From positions 1-64,000 of the forward strand of contig CAZWKQ010000007.1 in the NCBI GenBank assembly GCA_964634005.1: a stretch of 64,000 nt of DNA. The letters run 5' to 3'. Source of the DNA: CAZWKQ01 sp964634005. GTDB taxonomy: Bacteria > Bacteroidota > Bacteroidia > Bacteroidales > JACABE01. The stretch's first letter is position 1, and every line of letters begins with the position of its first letter. This document shows positions 62,372 to 64,000 of this stretch, in pieces. A program made the translations under genes and the position numbers. The notes below the pieces were generated by a model. It searched no databases and was not told the origin of the DNA. It worked only from the letters and a program-made list of their open reading frames with translations.

Positions 62372-62956
62372 ATGGCACGAACTATAGATGATAATAAATT
62401 GGAAAGAATAAAGAAATCAACTTTAGAGATGGTTGTTTCTATGGGATATGGAGGGGCGTCAATATCGAAAATTGCTAAACAAGCGAATGTTGCAGAAGGG
62501 TATTTGTACAGATTTTATAAAAGTAAGAATGAGCTTGTAAACGATTTGTTGTACTCTAATGTTGATGAATTGGCAGATAATATGGAAGAATTGCTGAATC
62601 AGCAACATTCAGTTTGGGAAGTGTTTAAATTATTGATAAAAAGACTGATAGAAATATCAATATCAAATCCTGAAAAAATAAAGTTTTTATATACTTTAAT
62701 ACATGACTATAATTTCAGCTTAGCCGATGACCAAAGAAAAAGAATTTACGATTTATGTAAAAAAATCAAGGAGTTTGGAATATTAAAAAAGGAGCTCAGA
62801 GAAGATATAACTGAAGAGCAGCTGTATTTGATGGGAGTAGGCTTTCCGATTCAGTTTATAAATCTTCGTTTAAAGAATTTTTTTTATAAATCAGAATTAA
62901 ATGAAAAAACTATTGAAGAAATTTTTGAAATAAGCTATAATTCATTAAAAAGATGA
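62372..62956 (+). CDS. TetR/AcrR family transcriptional regulator
   Basis: A 194-residue repressor. The N-terminal helix-turn-helix is at about residues 10-55: RIKKSTLEMVVSMGYGGASI, then SKIAKQANVAEGYLYRFYKS, then KNELVNDLLY. The C-terminal domain is all helical and would bind an inducer. The ATG overlaps nothing upstream, and its stop TGA overlaps the start ATG of the next gene (ATGA, 62953-62956). It probably represses its own unit through the palindrome at 62328-62351 and controls the TolC-type efflux genes that follow. Confidence 0.92.
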   Translation: MARTIDDNKLERIKKSTLEMVVSMGYGGASISKIAKQANVAEGYLYRFYKSKNELVNDLLYSNVDELADNMEELLNQQHSVWEVFKLLIKRLIEISISNPEKIKFLYTLIHDYNFSLADDQRKRIYDLCKKIKEFGILKKELREDITEEQLYLMGVGFPIQFINLRLKNFFYKSELNEKTIEEIFEISYNSLKR

Positions 62957-64000
62957 AAAAAATAAAATTAATATCAGGGAATCAGATTGTTATAAATTTA
63001 TTAATAATATTTTTAATTTTTCAAAAATTAAATGCTCAAGATACAATATCAGGCTTCACCATTCAGGAAGCCTATAAAATTGCTTTACAAAATAATCAGT
63101 CAATAAAGCAATTAGAATATTACAAAAAAGAAAAGCAAGAAGAACAGTCGGCAAACAAATCATTGTATTTGCCAAAAATTGGCTTAAGTGCTGAATATAT
63201 GTTTCTTGAAAAGGATTTACATTTAGATTTGACCCCTGTAAGAGATGCAATAATTCCTCTTTATCAGACTTTAGGCCAATACGGAAATTTTTCAATTCAG
63301 GGAGTACCTGATAATATTGCTACCCAAATGGTTAGAGAAAAATTAAATAACGGATTATCGAAAATTGAAAACGGAGAATGGGATAGAATGATACAAGAAA
63401 AAGAATTTGGGGCACTAAATGCAACATTTCAATGGCCTGTATTTGCCGGAGGTAAAATAAGAGTTGCAAATAAATTATCAGAGTTGAAACTTAATGAATC
63501 GAATTATATTTATAAGCAAAAAGAGAATGAATTATTGAGCGAATTAGTTGACAGGTACTACGGTTTAGTATTGGCAAAACAAGCAATAATTGTCAGAAAA
63601 GAGGTTTTAAACGGAATGCAAAAGTATTTGGATGATGCTATACTAATGAATAAAGAAGGCTTAATATCAAAAGCCGATGTACTAAATATAAAGGTTTATC
63701 ATTCTCAGGCCGAAAGGGAGCTTTCTAAATCAATAAGGACAAGTGATCTTATAGAAGAATCTCTTTTAAATACAATGGCATTGAATGACAGGAAAGTTAT
63801 CCCTGTTTCAAAATTATTTTATTTTGATGAAATCCAGGATTTGCAATTTTTCAAAGAGACTGCTATTAAAAATAATCCCAAACTAAAGCAAATAGAAAGT
63901 AACAGGAAAATGACAATCGAGGGTGTAAAATATGAAAAATCAGAGCTTTATCCGGCTATTGCCATAACAGGTATGTATGATATTGCAAATAAAAATTTAT
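62953..64000 (+). CDS. TolC-family outer-membrane efflux protein (partial, cut by the window end)
   Basis: At least 349 codons, open to the end of the window. It begins MKKIKLISGNQIVINLLIIF with a signal peptide ending near NAQD, followed by SGFTIQEAYKIALQNNQSIK, the N-terminal repeat of TolC-like proteins. Long amphipathic helices follow, such as ATFQWPVFAGGKIRVANKLS, and a second repeat begins near FKETAIKNNPKLKQIES. The overlap of its start with the TetR stop shows translational coupling. In this arrangement a membrane fusion protein and an RND transporter would normally follow, but they are outside the window. Confidence 0.9.
   Translation, partial: MKKIKLISGNQIVINLLIIFLIFQKLNAQDTISGFTIQEAYKIALQNNQSIKQLEYYKKEKQEEQSANKSLYLPKIGLSAEYMFLEKDLHLDLTPVRDAIIPLYQTLGQYGNFSIQGVPDNIATQMVREKLNNGLSKIENGEWDRMIQEKEFGALNATFQWPVFAGGKIRVANKLSELKLNESNYIYKQKENELLSELVDRYYGLVLAKQAIIVRKEVLNGMQKYLDDAILMNKEGLISKADVLNIKVYHSQAERELSKSIRTSDLIEESLLNTMALNDRKVIPVSKLFYFDEIQDLQFFKETAIKNNPKLKQIESNRKMTIEGVKYEKSELYPAIAITGMYDIANKNL

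Noticed and set aside
63056..63295. 79-codon minus-strand frame at the window end
   Set aside because: Antisense to the TolC-family gene, whose plus-strand frame stays open to the end and has the repeat motifs.
1..64000. CRISPR arrays, rRNA, tRNA and prophage genes
   Set aside because: Looked for short regular repeats, cloverleaf sequences and phage structural genes in the gaps; none recognised. A tRNAscan or CRISPR search would be decisive.

Overview
The window is about 31% GC (estimated by eye), densely coded, and reads as a chromosomal segment of a Bacteroidota bacterium, probably a Bacteroidales or Marinilabiliales-type anaerobe. The evidence is the -33 TTTG / -7 TAnnTTTG promoter type in front of many genes, A-rich leaders with few Shine-Dalgarno sequences, type IX secretion (T9SS) sorting domains on five large secreted proteins, a PorQ gene, C10 (streptopain-like) peptidases, a BatA-type double-transmembrane protein, and a ParC that ends in the QMTLF-type tail usual for the phylum. 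I saw no rRNA, tRNA, CRISPR array or prophage.

Layout. 0-6.1 kb: small lipoproteins, an acetyltransferase-like protein, a Nudix hydrolase, a YiiX-like hydrolase, then a tight clpS - M48 protease - NfeD - floA operon (protein quality control and membrane microdomains). 6.15-7.8 kb (minus): an ECF sigma factor, a conserved small protein and nth (endonuclease III). 8-10.4 kb: a Wzz-like chain-length protein and an O-antigen ligase/polymerase. 10.4-14 kb (minus): LpxD-like acyltransferase with efp, then arginine deiminase with a YgjV/GNAT fusion. 14.08-15.12 kb: a complete IS982-like insertion sequence. 15.3-22.8 kb: LptF/G-type permease, two GT4 glycosyltransferases, a GT22-like mannosyltransferase and ligA. 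23-35.5 kb: TonB-dependent receptor, nhaA, BatA-like protein, parC, flavodiiron protein, an orphan lipoprotein and a hybrid-architecture histidine kinase. 35.5-42 kb (minus): a papain-like T9SS cargo protease followed 1 bp later by MBOAT and AlgX/AlgJ-like O-acetylation genes. 42-51.7 kb: an FKBP, a 0.7 kb gene-poor stretch holding a decayed IS200-type transposase fragment, two large T9SS cargo proteins, a deoxyinosine glycosylase, and a lipoprotein made of two GldN/PorN-like domains. 51.7-57 kb: M16 peptidase, O-methyltransferase, porQ, and aroB-aroA. 57-64 kb: proline dehydrogenase, a cluster of two C10 peptidases with two lipoproteins, and a TetR-TolC efflux unit cut by the window end.

The linking theme is the cell surface: T9SS cargo (five proteins), T9SS or attachment-complex parts (PorQ, a GldN-like lipoprotein), the glycan machinery that could make the LPS to which T9SS cargo is anchored (Wzz, O-antigen ligase, glycosyltransferases, LptF/G, LpxD), and O-acetylation genes co-transcribed with a cargo protease. 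The least described items are the tandem GldN-like lipoprotein, the interleaved C10 peptidase/lipoprotein cluster, and the EF-hand loops placed inside the catalytic domain of the papain-like cargo protein.
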